Both the position numbers and the translations under genes were made by a program. Below are positions 1 to 9,073 of a stretch of 58,339 bases of DNA, in pieces (position 1 is the stretch's first letter; each line of letters opens with the position of its first letter). Source of the DNA: Xenococcus sp. PCC 7305 (lineage in GTDB: Bacteria; Cyanobacteriota; Cyanobacteriia; Cyanobacteriales; Xenococcaceae); the NCBI RefSeq assembly GCF_000332055.1, contig NZ_ALVZ01000211.1, forward strand, positions 1 through 58,339. The letters are read 5' to 3'. The notes beneath the pieces are model-generated. The model was not told the origin of the DNA. It did not search any database and saw only the letters and a list, made by a program, of their open reading frames with translations.

Positions 1-108
1 ATACTTTATGATGACAACTTTAGGATGACGGATAAATAATATTAAAGCTCTAAAAGGATAGGTTGCCCCCGCAACAGTCCCAAATCCACCTAAAACTTTT
101 TTAATCAT
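1..108 (-). CDS. EI24/CysZ-like membrane protein, N-terminal part only
   Basis: The reverse strand opens with an ATG at 108-106 and stays open for 36 codons to the left edge of the window. The start reads MIKKVLGGFG, followed by TVAGATYPFRALILFIRHP. This resembles the beginning of cyanobacterial EI24-domain proteins, in which a glycine-rich start leads into a 'GATYPxRAL' segment before the first membrane helix. EI24 proteins are polytopic inner-membrane proteins related to the sulfate transporter CysZ. Only the first 36 residues are inside the window, so the family call comes from recall of a short N-terminus. It lies downstream of priA on the same strand, 122 bases away. Confidence 0.5.
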   Translation of the reverse strand, partial: MIKKVLGGFGTVAGATYPFRALILFIRHPKVVIIKY

Positions 109-230
109 GCAAAAAGGCCAACATTATGAGACAGCAGCTTTAATTTTAACTAAATACTGTTAATTTCAAACCAATAGCAGCAAACGGGTTAGATAATTTT
201 CCATTTTCCATTTTTAATTTTCAATTATTC

Positions 231-2744
231 TCAATCCATACTTATTGGATCAACATCTATCGTCATCGCAACTCCCTTTGGACAGAGACTTTTCAATTGA
301 TTTAAACTCGGTAAATCTGGCCTACTAACCTCAGGGAACTTCAACAAAATTTGCCAACGATAACGACGCGCCACCCGCATAATTGTCGCTGGAGCAGGCC
401 CCAACAATTCCCAATCCTCGTCCAATAAATTCAAACATTCATCAGCTATATTTTCCGCACATATTCGAACTTCCTCTTCTTCTACCCCACTAAGTTTAAT
501 CACAATTAATTTACCGTAGGGGGGATAACTCAAAGCTGCTCTTTGTGCTAGTTCTCTTTGGCTAAAACTACTATAGTCATGACTTTTCACAGCTTGAATC
601 ACCGAATGCTCAGGCGAATAGGTTTGAATAATCACCTTTCCCGGTTTATCTCCTCTACCAGCTCTGCCTGCAACTTGAGTTAAAGTTTGAAAAGCTCTTT
701 CGGCAGCGCGATAATCGGAACGATGTAATAAGCCATCGGCTGAGACCACTCCAACTAAAGTTACTCCTGCAATATCTAATCCTTTAGTTAGCATTTGGGT
801 GCCCACAAGAATATCTTTTTCCTTATTAGTAAAACTAGCAATCAGATCCCTATGGGCATTCTTATTACGAGTCGTATCACTGTCAAAGCGAATAAAACTA
901 AGATCGGGAAATAGCTTGGTCAGTTCTTGAGTTACTCTTTGGGTTCCGCTCCCAAAATGTTTGAGATAGGGAGAACTGCATTCAGGGCAGGCATCTGGTT
1001 GAACACTGGTGAAATTACAATAGTGACAGCGCAGTAGTTTGGCTGCGCCCTCATGGATGTAGTGATAGGAAAGGGAAACATCGCAATGGGGGCATTCAAT
1101 AACATATCCACAACTACGACAGGAGACAAAAGTGCTATGTCCTCTCCTGGGAATAAATAAAATACCCTGTTGTTTTTTGGTTTGAATATCTGAGAGTGCT
1201 TTTTGTAGCGATTTACTAAATATTGAACGATTTCCCTGATTCAATTCCTCTCGCATGTCTACAATTTCTACAGGAGGCAGCGATCGCGAACCAATTCGTT
1301 CGGGCAAAGACAAATAATGAGCTGATTTTTCTGGTTTCTGACTTGTAACTAAACTTTCCAAAGAAGGAGTTGCTGAACCTAAAATCAAAGGGCAATCTGA
1401 TAATTCGGCGCGCCAATTAGCTACAGTGCGGGCATGATAGGTGGGAATGGGACGATCTTGTTTAAAACTAGAATCATGTTCCTCATCTAAAATAATTAAC
1501 CCCAGATTTGGTAAGGGAGCAAAAATTGCCGATCTCGTACCGATAACAACCTGCGGTTCCCCTTGAATTGTTTGTCGCCAAGTATCATATCTTTCCCCAT
1601 CAGATAATTTACTGTGATAAACACAAACTTGTTCTCCAAAACGAGCACGAAAGCGATCTGTAAGTTGGGGAGTCAAACCAATTTCGGGAACTAAGACTAA
1701 TGCTGATTGTCCTTGGGCAAGCATAGGCGCGATCGCTTGAAGATAAACTTCGGTTTTTCCTGAACCAGTCACCCCATGGAGTAATAACTGAGCATAGCCT
1801 GTTTGTTGATTAATGATGGCTAATGCTGATGCTTGATAAGAACTTAATTTTTTGGCCTGGTCTGCCTGCTGCGCAATTCCCTGTTCTTTTCTCAGGACTT
1901 CTCGCTCTGAAATAATAATGTAGCCTTTTTCCGCAATTTTCTTGAGAGTATTGGGCGAGGTGCCCGCAACTTTAGTTAATTCGCTGAGCCAAATTTCCCC
2001 GCCATGATTGCGGAGAATCTTTAACACTTCTGTTTGTCGGGAAGTTAGATCTTCCAAAAACTCTTTGGCTACTAAGGTGACAGCTTTTTGTAGTTTGGCT
2101 TGAACTCGACGAGGAGATTCGAGATAACTTTCGACCCAACCTCTTTTGATGAGTTCTCGAATGCCGCGATCTGCCCCATGAATCTGATTGCGAAGATAGT
2201 TAACACTATAGTGACCATCTTTTGATCTTTGCAATAACTCTAAAACTTGTTTGCCAATCACCGAGCAAAAAACTTCTGCTCCCGAAGGAAGTGATTGCGA
2301 TTTTAAACGAATCCGTCTTTGCGATCGCCCAAGTAGTCCAGGCGGGAGGGCGACCCGAACCGCACTCATCAAATCACTTAGATAATAATCGGCTAATTTT
2401 TGTAGTAATTCCCAATAGTGATCGGGAAAGAAACCGGAGGTGATTACATCTTCTATCGGTCGAATTCTTTGGGGATCGACATCTTCTGGTATCTTGTCCA
2501 CCAGGCGAATTGCAATGCCGCCCACCATTTGCATCCCAAAGGGCACACTAACAATATCTCCCGCTTTTACCACCATCGGTGCCTGAACACTGTAGGTATA
2601 CAACCCTTGAATTCCCGGAAAATCAACTAGAACCTCAACCCATTGTTGCTGAAGAGAAGACATTAAATATTCTTGCTGGGGTTCGGCTACTAAAAAATTC
2701 GCTTTTGACTCTACCAAATCGGCATAAATGCGATCGCTATTCAC
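231..2744 (-). CDS. priA: Primosomal protein N' (PriA), replication-restart helicase
   Basis: PriA is a superfamily 2 3'-to-5' DNA helicase that recognises stalled forks and reloads the replicative helicase. The protein has 837 residues, longer than the roughly 730 of E. coli but usual for cyanobacteria. It shows the N-terminal 3'-DNA-binding region, a Walker A motif GVTGSGKT near residue 323, a DEEH Walker B box near 418, and a zinc-binding insert near 545-600 with paired CxxC motifs (CRSC, CPHC, CHYC, CPEC). The C-terminal helicase half ends with GRAGRGDKPG and the typical PriA tail. The start used is GTG at 2744, next to a HIP1 site. An ATG 27 codons further in (MSSLQQQW) is the alternative and may be the true start. 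The gene is transcribed away from sigC, with a long shared intergenic region. Confidence 0.96.
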   Translation of the reverse strand: MNSDRIYADLVESKANFLVAEPQQEYLMSSLQQQWVEVLVDFPGIQGLYTYSVQAPMVVKAGDIVSVPFGMQMVGGIAIRLVDKIPEDVDPQRIRPIEDVITSGFFPDHYWELLQKLADYYLSDLMSAVRVALPPGLLGRSQRRIRLKSQSLPSGAEVFCSVIGKQVLELLQRSKDGHYSVNYLRNQIHGADRGIRELIKRGWVESYLESPRRVQAKLQKAVTLVAKEFLEDLTSRQTEVLKILRNHGGEIWLSELTKVAGTSPNTLKKIAEKGYIIISEREVLRKEQGIAQQADQAKKLSSYQASALAIINQQTGYAQLLLHGVTGSGKTEVYLQAIAPMLAQGQSALVLVPEIGLTPQLTDRFRARFGEQVCVYHSKLSDGERYDTWRQTIQGEPQVVIGTRSAIFAPLPNLGLIILDEEHDSSFKQDRPIPTYHARTVANWRAELSDCPLILGSATPSLESLVTSQKPEKSAHYLSLPERIGSRSLPPVEIVDMREELNQGNRSIFSKSLQKALSDIQTKKQQGILFIPRRGHSTFVSCRSCGYVIECPHCDVSLSYHYIHEGAAKLLRCHYCNFTSVQPDACPECSSPYLKHFGSGTQRVTQELTKLFPDLSFIRFDSDTTRNKNAHRDLIASFTNKEKDILVGTQMLTKGLDIAGVTLVGVVSADGLLHRSDYRAAERAFQTLTQVAGRAGRGDKPGKVIIQTYSPEHSVIQAVKSHDYSSFSQRELAQRAALSYPPYGKLIVIKLSGVEEEEVRICAENIADECLNLLDEDWELLGPAPATIMRVARRYRWQILLKFPEVSRPDLPSLNQLKSLCPKGVAMTIDVDPISMD

Positions 2745-3290
2745 AGAAGATTTTCCTTAATTTTATTGTTGTAATTCTATCATCACTAAAAACTAAGTAT
2801 AAAAAGACACATCAGAAAAACTAGAATTTTCGTAGATCATTATCTTTTTGTAAATATTCTCACAAAAATAATGGGCATTTTTGCTAATCTGAAACTTACG
2901 AACTCTTTTATAACAATTTTTTGAATTTTCCATACAAAAGCAAATAATCTTTATATTTACTTAAGATTTAAAGGAATGTTTTTTACACTTCTTAATGTAT
3001 GTTCATAAACAAACTGGTGCATTTCTAGGTAGGTCTTGTTCTTCCTTTACGAGACTTGTCCCTATCTATCTCAATGGGATGAGACAGAAAAATTGAGGGT
3101 AATATCCTCAAAATAGGGAAACTCTAATGGATGCAGATTCATTAAAGAACATTAATTAAATCAAGAAAAAATGGGAAAAAATCTCCTTCGGGAGACTACC
3201 GCTTAAATAATTAGATTTAACGGAAAAGCGATGATTTGCTCTTATCCGAACCTTTACTAAAAAATTTCGATAAATACAGAGGAAAAGAAC
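2745..3290. promoter_or_regulatory. Long divergent intergenic region between priA and sigC, with a UUCG hairpin
   Basis: These 546 bases separate the divergent priA and sigC starts and must hold both promoters. No gene is visible. Most of it is AT-rich. At 3182-3195 the sequence TCTCC-TTCG-GGAGA forms a five-pair stem closed by a UUCG tetraloop, about 95 bases before the sigC ATG and so probably within its leader. A weaker TCTCA/TGAGA stem lies near 3075-3095. A purine-rich ribosome-binding site (GAGGAAAAG) sits just before the sigC ATG. I could not pick out a convincing -10/-35 pair. Confidence 0.5.
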
Positions 3291-4418
3291 ATGACTGTAA
3301 CTACGATTAATCAATCCGACAAGATTGCTCAAGACAGCAATTCCTCATCTTTTCAAGAAGCAGAAGAAGACTATACAAATTCAGATTTAAAAACAGTAGA
3401 AGTCGAGTTTTCCGAGGAAAATATTCAAGCAGCAAATCAAAGAAAAGCCGTTGGCAGAAAAAGTAGCTTAGAGGATAATGTAGGGGCATTTTTCAAAGAA
3501 ATGGCTCGCTATCCTCTGCTAAATACTGATGAAGAGGTTGTCCTAGCCAATGAAGTAAAGTTGATGGTCGAAGCAGAAGCGATCCGTCAAGATTTGATCG
3601 AGCAACTTGACAGAAATCCCAGCAGGGAAGAATGGGCCCAAGCGATCGGCTTATCCTCAACGAGGGAACTCGAAAAATTTCTCTATCGGGGAAAAGTTGC
3701 TAAACGCAAAATGATTCGTTCCAATCTTCGTTTAGTAGTTTCGATCGCGAAACGTTATCTGAATCGGGGTGTTCCGTTTCTTGATTTAATCCAGGAAGGA
3801 GCGATCGGCTTAAATAGAGCAACAGAAAAATTTGACCCCAATAAAGGCTATAAGTTTTCTACCTATGCTTATTGGTGGATTCGCCAAGCGATTACCAGAA
3901 CTATTGCCAACGATGCCCGCACCATTCGCTTGCCGATTCATATCGTCGAAAAACTCAATAAACTCAAAAAAGCCCAACGCAATCTCAAACAAAAATTACA
4001 ACGCAATCCGAGTGAACAAGAATTAGCTGATGAGTTGAAAATACCGCCAGCTCAACTGCGTCAATTGCTCGAATTACGTCGCCAATCCCTCTCCCTCAAT
4101 CATCGAGTTGGTAAAGCAGAAGACACAGAACTAGTAGATCTTCTAGAAGATGATGATCTTCAACTTCCAGAAGAAAAAATGAGTGAGGCGATGATGCGTC
4201 AGGAAATCACTGATGTGTTAGATGATGTTTTGACTCAAAGAGAAAAAGACGTTATCTCCTTGCGTTATGGACTATTTACTAGTCAGCCCTACACATTAGA
4301 AGAAGTTGGGGGTATGTTCAATATTTCCCGCGAAAGAGTCAGACAAATTCAAAGTAAAGCCATGAGAAAACTACGTCGCCCTCAGGTAGCCAGAAGATTA
4401 AAAGGTTGGCTTAACTAG
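3291..4418 (+). CDS. sigC: Group 2 sigma-70 factor, SigC type
   Basis: A 375-residue primary-like RNA polymerase sigma factor. Region 1.2 reads DNVGAFFKEMARYPLL near residue 62, followed by region 2 (SNLRLVVSIAKRYLNRGVPF, then DLIQEGAIGLNRATEKFDP), the -10-binding segment YAYWWIRQAITR, region 3 (RLPIHIVEKLNKLKKAQRNL) and region 4 with the helix-turn-helix NISRERVRQIQSKAMRKL. The principal cyanobacterial SigA has a long acidic N-terminus and 'IRLYLQEIGR' in region 1.2, and SigB/D/E have 'VRTYLREIGRVPLL'. The 'GAFFKEMARYPLL' and 'SLNHRVGK' signatures match SigC as I recall it. Group 2 factors are non-essential and act in stress, carbon/nitrogen and stationary-phase responses. ATG start with a good RBS, ending at a strong terminator. 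The sigma-70 call is certain; the SigC subclass is by recall. Confidence 0.85.
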   Translation: MTVTTINQSDKIAQDSNSSSFQEAEEDYTNSDLKTVEVEFSEENIQAANQRKAVGRKSSLEDNVGAFFKEMARYPLLNTDEEVVLANEVKLMVEAEAIRQDLIEQLDRNPSREEWAQAIGLSSTRELEKFLYRGKVAKRKMIRSNLRLVVSIAKRYLNRGVPFLDLIQEGAIGLNRATEKFDPNKGYKFSTYAYWWIRQAITRTIANDARTIRLPIHIVEKLNKLKKAQRNLKQKLQRNPSEQELADELKIPPAQLRQLLELRRQSLSLNHRVGKAEDTELVDLLEDDDLQLPEEKMSEAMMRQEITDVLDDVLTQREKDVISLRYGLFTSQPYTLEEVGGMFNISRERVRQIQSKAMRKLRRPQVARRLKGWLN

Positions 4419-4464
4419 AATATTGACGTTTGAGCTCTAGAAATTGGCAAACTCATCTCCGGAG

Positions 4465-4487
4465 CCTGCTCTCAAAGCAGGTTTTTT
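4465..4487 (+). terminator. Rho-independent terminator of sigC
   Basis: CCTGCT and AGCAGG form a perfect six-pair stem around a five-base loop, followed directly by six T residues. It lies 46 bases after the sigC stop and between convergent sigC and ruvX. Confidence 0.88.
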
Positions 4488-4530
4488 ATTGATTTATTTT
4501 TTTTAGTCTTGACAGAAATATGTTACGCAG

Positions 4531-4974
4531 TTAGATTCTTTGGTCTCTTAATTGTCTTTTTTCATCAAGCCATCTTTGTAAAATAATTGCCGCAGCTTGA
4601 CGGTCGATAAGCCCTTTATCATAAGTTGAAAAGCGCTTTTGAGACTTCAATTGATTTGTGGCTTCATGGGAAGTCAATCTTTCATCGACATATTCAATAG
4701 GTAGACCTAAGGCAGGGGAAATTTTCGCAGCAAACTTTTGTACTTGCCTGGCCTGAAATCCTAACTCGCCACTCATCGAATAGGGCAAACCAATTACTAA
4801 TATTGTGACTTCCCTTTCTTTGATAATCTCTTGTAGTTGCCTGATATCTTCGACCCAAGAACTACGATTAATCGTAGTGATTCCTGTGGCAATTAATCCA
4901 GTGCCATCACAACCGGCTACGCCAACCCTTTTTTTGCCAACATCTAATCCCAACGCAGATATTTTTTCTTTCAT
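4531..4974 (-). CDS. ruvX: Putative Holliday junction resolvase / pre-16S rRNA nuclease (YqgF family)
   Basis: A 147-residue RNase H-fold nuclease of the RuvX/YqgF family, which acts in processing the 5' end of 16S rRNA and was named earlier as a Holliday junction resolvase. The family signature is at the N-terminus (ALGLDVGKKRVGVAG, with the catalytic Asp). It continues with VIGLPYSMSGELG and EYVDERLTSHEA, which carry the conserved acidic residues, and a C-terminal D-R-Q-A-A-A-I-I-L-Q segment. The length is typical. It begins 17 bases after the stop of the upstream DedA gene on the same strand, so the two are probably cotranscribed. Confidence 0.93.
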   Translation of the reverse strand: MKEKISALGLDVGKKRVGVAGCDGTGLIATGITTINRSSWVEDIRQLQEIIKEREVTILVIGLPYSMSGELGFQARQVQKFAAKISPALGLPIEYVDERLTSHEATNQLKSQKRFSTYDKGLIDRQAAAIILQRWLDEKRQLRDQRI

Positions 4975-4991
4975 TGTTATGCCCTAAAATG

Positions 4992-5621
4992 CTACTCCTT
5001 GGCAACGAGTTTCTGGCGACTGTAATTAACAATCACTGGCAGAGTAAATAAAGCAATTATTATCAAAAATATCAAAATTCCTGCTTGGGTGATCCAACCA
5101 ATAATTTGTTCTAAAGAAACAATTTGTCCCAAAAAATAAGACAAACTCACAATGATAAGAGCCCAAATTGTTGCTCCACCAAAGTTATAGATCAAAAACT
5201 TTCTATAGGGCATATTAGTGATTCCCGCCAGCGGGCCTGCAAAAATTCGCAGTAAAGTGACAAAGCGACCCCAAAATACGGCTTGCGCTGCATTTTTGCT
5301 GTATTTGTCCCTGGCCAACTCTAATTTGTCCTCAGGAATGCGAAAAACCTTGCTAATTTGAATTAAAAACTGCCAACCGCCAATTTTGCCAATCCAGTAG
5401 CCAAAATTGTCTCCAATGACAGCACCAGCGATCGCACTCAGCAAAACGCCCCAAAAACTTAACTCCCTACTTCCGGCGAGAAAGCCACCCACAATGGTGA
5501 TTGTTTCCCCTGGGATGGGAATCCCCGTATTTTCTAACGCGATCCCGATAAATACTGCCCAATAGCCATATTGGCGGGCGATTTCTTGAGTATTCTCTAA
5601 CGATAGTAATTCTAGGCTCAT
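4992..5621 (-). CDS. DedA family membrane protein
   Basis: A 209-residue polytopic inner-membrane protein of the DedA (SNARE-associated/VTT) family. Members are proton-coupled transporters or lipid scramblases needed for envelope integrity, and some flip undecaprenyl phosphate. The family features are visible: an N-terminal re-entrant segment rich in glycine and proline (ALENTGIPIPGETITIVGG), the helix pair around GDNFGYWIGKIGGW, and the conserved Arg-rich segment FWGRFVTLLRIFAGPLAG, followed by two C-terminal hydrophobic helices. The start is ATG at 5621. It is upstream of ruvX in a likely two-gene operon. The substrate cannot be told from the sequence. Confidence 0.92.
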   Translation of the reverse strand: MSLELLSLENTQEIARQYGYWAVFIGIALENTGIPIPGETITIVGGFLAGSRELSFWGVLLSAIAGAVIGDNFGYWIGKIGGWQFLIQISKVFRIPEDKLELARDKYSKNAAQAVFWGRFVTLLRIFAGPLAGITNMPYRKFLIYNFGGATIWALIIVSLSYFLGQIVSLEQIIGWITQAGILIFLIIIALFTLPVIVNYSRQKLVAKE

Positions 5622-5695
5622 TCACAACCTTTACAAAGGTTTACTTCATATCATCTTGACGTGGATCAGGCATGAGTGTCAACTTAATCTAACTT

Positions 5696-6445
5696 TTAGA
5701 TAAATACTAAAGGCTTATCTTTCAATGGCGCAAAAGCGATCGCATCAAAACAGTACAAACTGGCAGGTCGTCCTGCTCCACGAGAGACTTTGACTCCTGT
5801 GTCAGATAAAAAACCCAACTTTAAAAGTCGCGAGCGAAAGTTAGAGTAATCAGAAAAGTTTTCCCCCAAGATAGTGCAATAAAGTTGATAAATATCGTTG
5901 AGAGTAAATCTTTCTGGCAGCACCTCAAATGCAATGGGGCTATATTCCAATTTATTCCGCAAACGACGTGAACCATATTCCAAAATCTGATTGTGATCGA
6001 AGGCTAACTGAGGTACTTCTTGAACTTGATACCAAGCAAGATTATTTTCTTTTTGAGCGATAATTTGGGCTTCCTCGTACCGAACAAGAGCAAAGTAACT
6101 TACGGATAAATATCGCACGCCAAAACTTTCCGGTGCTTCTCTGGGATCTCTGCCTGGATTGCCAAAAGTATATAACTGCTCTAAATATAAGTTATTAACC
6201 TGAATTTTTTCCGCTAAAGTTCGATAAGCCGCCTCTTGCAGGGATTCTCCATGACGAACTAAGGTTCCAGGTAAACTCCAACAATCATTAAAAGGCTCTT
6301 GTTTTCTTTTGCGCAATAGCACTAATAGTCGATTACATTGGGTGTCAACAGAAAAAACAACATTGTCTACTCCAACTTTAAAATCTGCCAGAAAATCTTG
6401 TTTAAGCGCTGAATTTTGGAGATTTGTTGGTGAGTTTGATTTCAT
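5696..6445 (-). CDS. NrtR-type transcriptional regulator (Nudix-like sensor plus winged helix)
   Basis: A 249-residue protein with a Nudix fold in about residues 25-160 and a winged-helix DNA-binding region in about 170-249. NrtR proteins repress NAD biosynthesis genes and respond to ADP-ribose or related metabolites. The Nudix box is degraded: where a catalytic enzyme has REUxEExG, this protein has RTLAEKIQ, so one Glu is Thr, a second is Lys and the Gly is Gln. Loss of hydrolysis fits a sensor role. The C-terminal part has the NrtR-like 'YQLYCTILGENF...NFRSRLLKLGFL' pattern. It lies 28 bases downstream of a nadD-like gene on the same strand, which supports control of NAD metabolism, though the operator was not identified. 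A catalytically weak Nudix hydrolase is the alternative. Confidence 0.82.
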   Translation of the reverse strand: MKSNSPTNLQNSALKQDFLADFKVGVDNVVFSVDTQCNRLLVLLRKRKQEPFNDCWSLPGTLVRHGESLQEAAYRTLAEKIQVNNLYLEQLYTFGNPGRDPREAPESFGVRYLSVSYFALVRYEEAQIIAQKENNLAWYQVQEVPQLAFDHNQILEYGSRRLRNKLEYSPIAFEVLPERFTLNDIYQLYCTILGENFSDYSNFRSRLLKLGFLSDTGVKVSRGAGRPASLYCFDAIAFAPLKDKPLVFI

Positions 6446-6473
6446 TAATTGAATTGGATAAATATTGCTTGCT

Positions 6474-7085
6474 CTAACAGATATCTGCTTCTAGCTCTTG
6501 AAACAAAAATTCTGAATTATGTTGATACAGATTTCGTTGCTTAATATACAATGCCACTGCTGGGGTCAATACTGTAGAGTCTCCTTGCACACGATAAGCA
6601 GAAGACGATGCTTTGAGAGAATCTAGAGCCGCAATCTTAAAGTTTCCTCCCAAATTTTTTAGGTTCTCTAAATCGGACTGCTCAATCCGATATCCTGGCC
6701 TGGGAACTATCAGAATTTTAACCTGTGCTAGTAATTCTTTAATGTGATACCAGCTACTTATTTGCACGAGCAAATCCGCTCCAATAACAAAGGTAAATTC
6801 GGCATTTTGCCAAATATCGCGGGCTTTTTGGATGGTAATTAAACTACGGCGATCGCTTAATTCTGGAAATAAATTAATCTTGTCCTGGGCAGAATCAATT
6901 TCTTCAATCGCTAACTGCAACATTTGGCTACGATTTTCTAAACTTGCTTGATGTTCCTTAAAAGGATTATCCGACGCCCAGACAATAACAGTATCGTAAT
7001 GTTCCGCCAACCAGCCCAGTATTTTTTGATGTCCTGCCGTCGGGGGATCGGCACTAGTGCCAAATAATGCGATTTTTTTCACCAT
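6474..7085 (-). CDS. nadD: Nicotinate-nucleotide adenylyltransferase (NadD type)
   Basis: This enzyme transfers AMP from ATP to nicotinate mononucleotide, making deamido-NAD in the de novo and salvage pathways of NAD. The nucleotidyltransferase (T/H)xGH motif is GTSADPPTAGH near residue 10; the first His of the usual HxGH is Thr here. WASDNPFKEHQ, FVIGADLLVQISSW and a C-terminal SSSAYR (the ISSTxIR position) follow. I chose the ATG at 7085, giving MVKKIALFG and 203 residues; an upstream TTG at 7109 is a weaker choice. The gene precedes the NrtR-type regulator by 28 bases, so the pair is probably one transcript and may be autoregulated. Cytosolic. Confidence 0.85.
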   Translation of the reverse strand: MVKKIALFGTSADPPTAGHQKILGWLAEHYDTVIVWASDNPFKEHQASLENRSQMLQLAIEEIDSAQDKINLFPELSDRRSLITIQKARDIWQNAEFTFVIGADLLVQISSWYHIKELLAQVKILIVPRPGYRIEQSDLENLKNLGGNFKIAALDSLKASSSAYRVQGDSTVLTPAVALYIKQRNLYQHNSEFLFQELEADIC

Positions 7086-7199
7086 ATGAATTGCGGCTGA
7101 GTAGAACAACTATATTTATAGTAAAATTTACCATAAATATTTTTCAAGGACATAACATACACTGTACCAAAGCTAGCAAATTAACCTAAAAACAGCTTA

Positions 7200-7901
7200 A
7201 TGAACAAATCTTTACCAAAAGTTATTTTTTTTGATGCGGTGGGGACTCTTTTTGGCATCAAAGGCGGTGTTGGGGAAATTTACGCCGCGATCGCACTGAA
7301 TCATGGTGTGAGCGTGGCAGCTGAGGAAATAGATCGCGCTTTTCGACAGAGTTTTGCCGCGGCAGAGCCTTTGGCCTTTAAGCATAAATCACCCAAAACA
7401 ATCACCGAACAAGAATTTTACTGGTGGAAAAAAGTTGTAATCGCCACTTTTGTAGAAGCAAAAGCTCTAAATAATTTTACTGATTTCGATCTGTTCTTTG
7501 AGGAACTATATGTATATTTTTCTACGGAAAAACCCTGGTTTATTTATCCTGAAGTGATTAATGTATTAAATAATTGGCAACAAAAACAAGTTCCTTTGGG
7601 GATTATCTCCAATTTTGATACTCGTATCTACAACCTGTTGAAATTACTGGAGCTAGAACATTATTTTGACAGTATTACTATATCTTCAGAAGTAGGAGCT
7701 GCCAAACCAGAACCCAAAATCTTCAACACAGCTCTAGCAAGCTATAGTTGCCAACCCGAACAGGCTTGGTATATTGGTGATAGTTTCACCGAAGATTATC
7801 AGGGTGCTAAACAAATAGGGATGCAGGCTTTTTGGCTGAGAAGGGGACAAAATTTAAATCTCAGTAAAAACCAACTACCGACTTTGAATAGTCTGGGATA
7901 A
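7200..7901 (+). CDS. HAD superfamily hydrolase (HAD-IA, REG-2-like)
   Basis: A 233-residue haloacid-dehalogenase-fold phosphatase. Motif I is FFDAVGTLF: the nucleophile Asp is present, but the second Asp of the usual DxDxT, the general acid, is Val, as in the REG-2-like branch. Motif II is LGIISNFDTR, motif III is the Lys in AAKPEPKIF, and motif IV is YIGDSFTEDYQGA. An alpha-helical C1 cap lies between motifs I and II. The substrate is unknown; the missing general acid suggests slow phosphatase activity or phosphoryl transfer. ATG start, divergent from nadD with about 115 bases between starts. Confidence 0.88.
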   Translation: MNKSLPKVIFFDAVGTLFGIKGGVGEIYAAIALNHGVSVAAEEIDRAFRQSFAAAEPLAFKHKSPKTITEQEFYWWKKVVIATFVEAKALNNFTDFDLFFEELYVYFSTEKPWFIYPEVINVLNNWQQKQVPLGIISNFDTRIYNLLKLLELEHYFDSITISSEVGAAKPEPKIFNTALASYSCQPEQAWYIGDSFTEDYQGAKQIGMQAFWLRRGQNLNLSKNQLPTLNSLG

Positions 7902-7958
7902 ACTTGTGTTGACATATATGTTTTTGATATAAGTAATTGATATTGGGGGGATTTAGCT

Positions 7959-8870
7959 TTGGATACAGCGAGTCAGCAGCGAATTTTAGGCTATTTCATA
8001 GAAGAAGCAAAAGAGCATTTGCAAACTTTGGAACAAGGAATATTAAACCTATCTACATCTGCTCAAGATGCTGAGATGGTTAATGAAATGTTTCGAGCTG
8101 CTCATTCTGTTAAGGGTGGTGCTGCAATGTTGGGTTATTCCAGCATTCAAAAAACAGCCCATCGGCTAGAGGACTCTTTTAAAATTCTTAAAGATAATTC
8201 TATTAACGTTGATCAAAAATTAGAATCTTTATTTCTTGCTGGATGCGATCATCTTCAAGATTTAATTGATCGCCTAGAAAGTTCTCCTGATTTTAGTGAT
8301 GCCGATGCGATCGAAACTTTAGAAAAAGCCGAGTCTAATTTTTCTGTTTTGCAAAGTTATCTCGAATGCTTACTTTCAGAGGGTGCTTCCGAGAACTCAC
8401 CGGCAACTGTCAATATTGCCGAGGAAGTAACCGCAATTCTCAAGCAAATGTTGCAGTTATTTAAACAAGCCGATAGTCCGGCTAATCGTCAGGAATTACA
8501 AAAACTTGCTCAAAGTTTGGGGACCATAGCTCCTGAGCAAGCTACTTGGCAAAAGTTTATCGCGATCGCAACCAAAGCAATTAGTAATCGGAAATATCCT
8601 TTTAAAACTATTGCGCAAATAGTCATCAGGGACATCAAGCAAGCTGGAGACAACTTAGACCAAGGGAAAATAAATGCCATTGTTCCGAGTAAAAACTTAC
8701 AACAGCTTGCGGCAACTGCTCCTGCGAGCAATGAAACTGCTGCTCCAGTTGCAGCCCAACAAATCCCTCAGATTCCGATTCCTAAAGAGCCTGTCGCTGC
8801 GGCAAATATGCTGAAAAAAGTTTTCAATAGCGCTGAATTATCGCAAATCATTAAAATTCTCTCTAGTTGA
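7959..8870 (+). CDS. HPt-domain phosphotransfer protein
   Basis: A 303-residue protein whose first 115 residues form a histidine phosphotransfer four-helix bundle like the P1 domain of CheA. The phospho-acceptor His is residue 49 in FRAAHSVKGGAAMLG. The rest has no kinase or receiver domain and is helical, with an Ala/Pro-rich stretch near residues 250-280, so it must pass phosphate between a separate kinase and regulator. The only start in register is TTG at 7959, 11 bases after a GGGGGG ribosome-binding site; this fits the typical first residues of such domains (DTASQQRILGYFIEEAKEHL). No partner kinase or regulator is adjacent. It could be a shortened relative of the large hybrid CheA-like proteins of cyanobacterial motility. 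Confidence 0.85.
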   Translation: MDTASQQRILGYFIEEAKEHLQTLEQGILNLSTSAQDAEMVNEMFRAAHSVKGGAAMLGYSSIQKTAHRLEDSFKILKDNSINVDQKLESLFLAGCDHLQDLIDRLESSPDFSDADAIETLEKAESNFSVLQSYLECLLSEGASENSPATVNIAEEVTAILKQMLQLFKQADSPANRQELQKLAQSLGTIAPEQATWQKFIAIATKAISNRKYPFKTIAQIVIRDIKQAGDNLDQGKINAIVPSKNLQQLAATAPASNETAAPVAAQQIPQIPIPKEPVAAANMLKKVFNSAELSQIIKILSS

Positions 8871-8902
8871 GATACATCTTTATTCGACAGATACCTAGCT
8901 AT

Positions 8903-8930
8903 TAATTGGTTATAACTAATTGGTTATAAC
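8903..8930. repeat. Perfect 14-bp tandem duplication in a promoter region
   Basis: The 14-mer TAATTGGTTATAAC occurs twice head to tail with no mismatch, 144 bases before the start of the next gene. A copy spacing of 14 bases is more than one helical turn. It could be a duplicated protein-binding site or a slippage product. Confidence 0.75.
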
Positions 8931-9073
8931 ATTCAAATAAGGCACGACTTTCTAAATCATGTGATTTTTAACTAAGTTTTATCAAACTAGCGTTATCAAT
9001 GGTAACAATGGCTAATATATGAAATAATAAACCCTTATATTTTAAAGTTGGAAATGATAATTTAAGGGTTACT

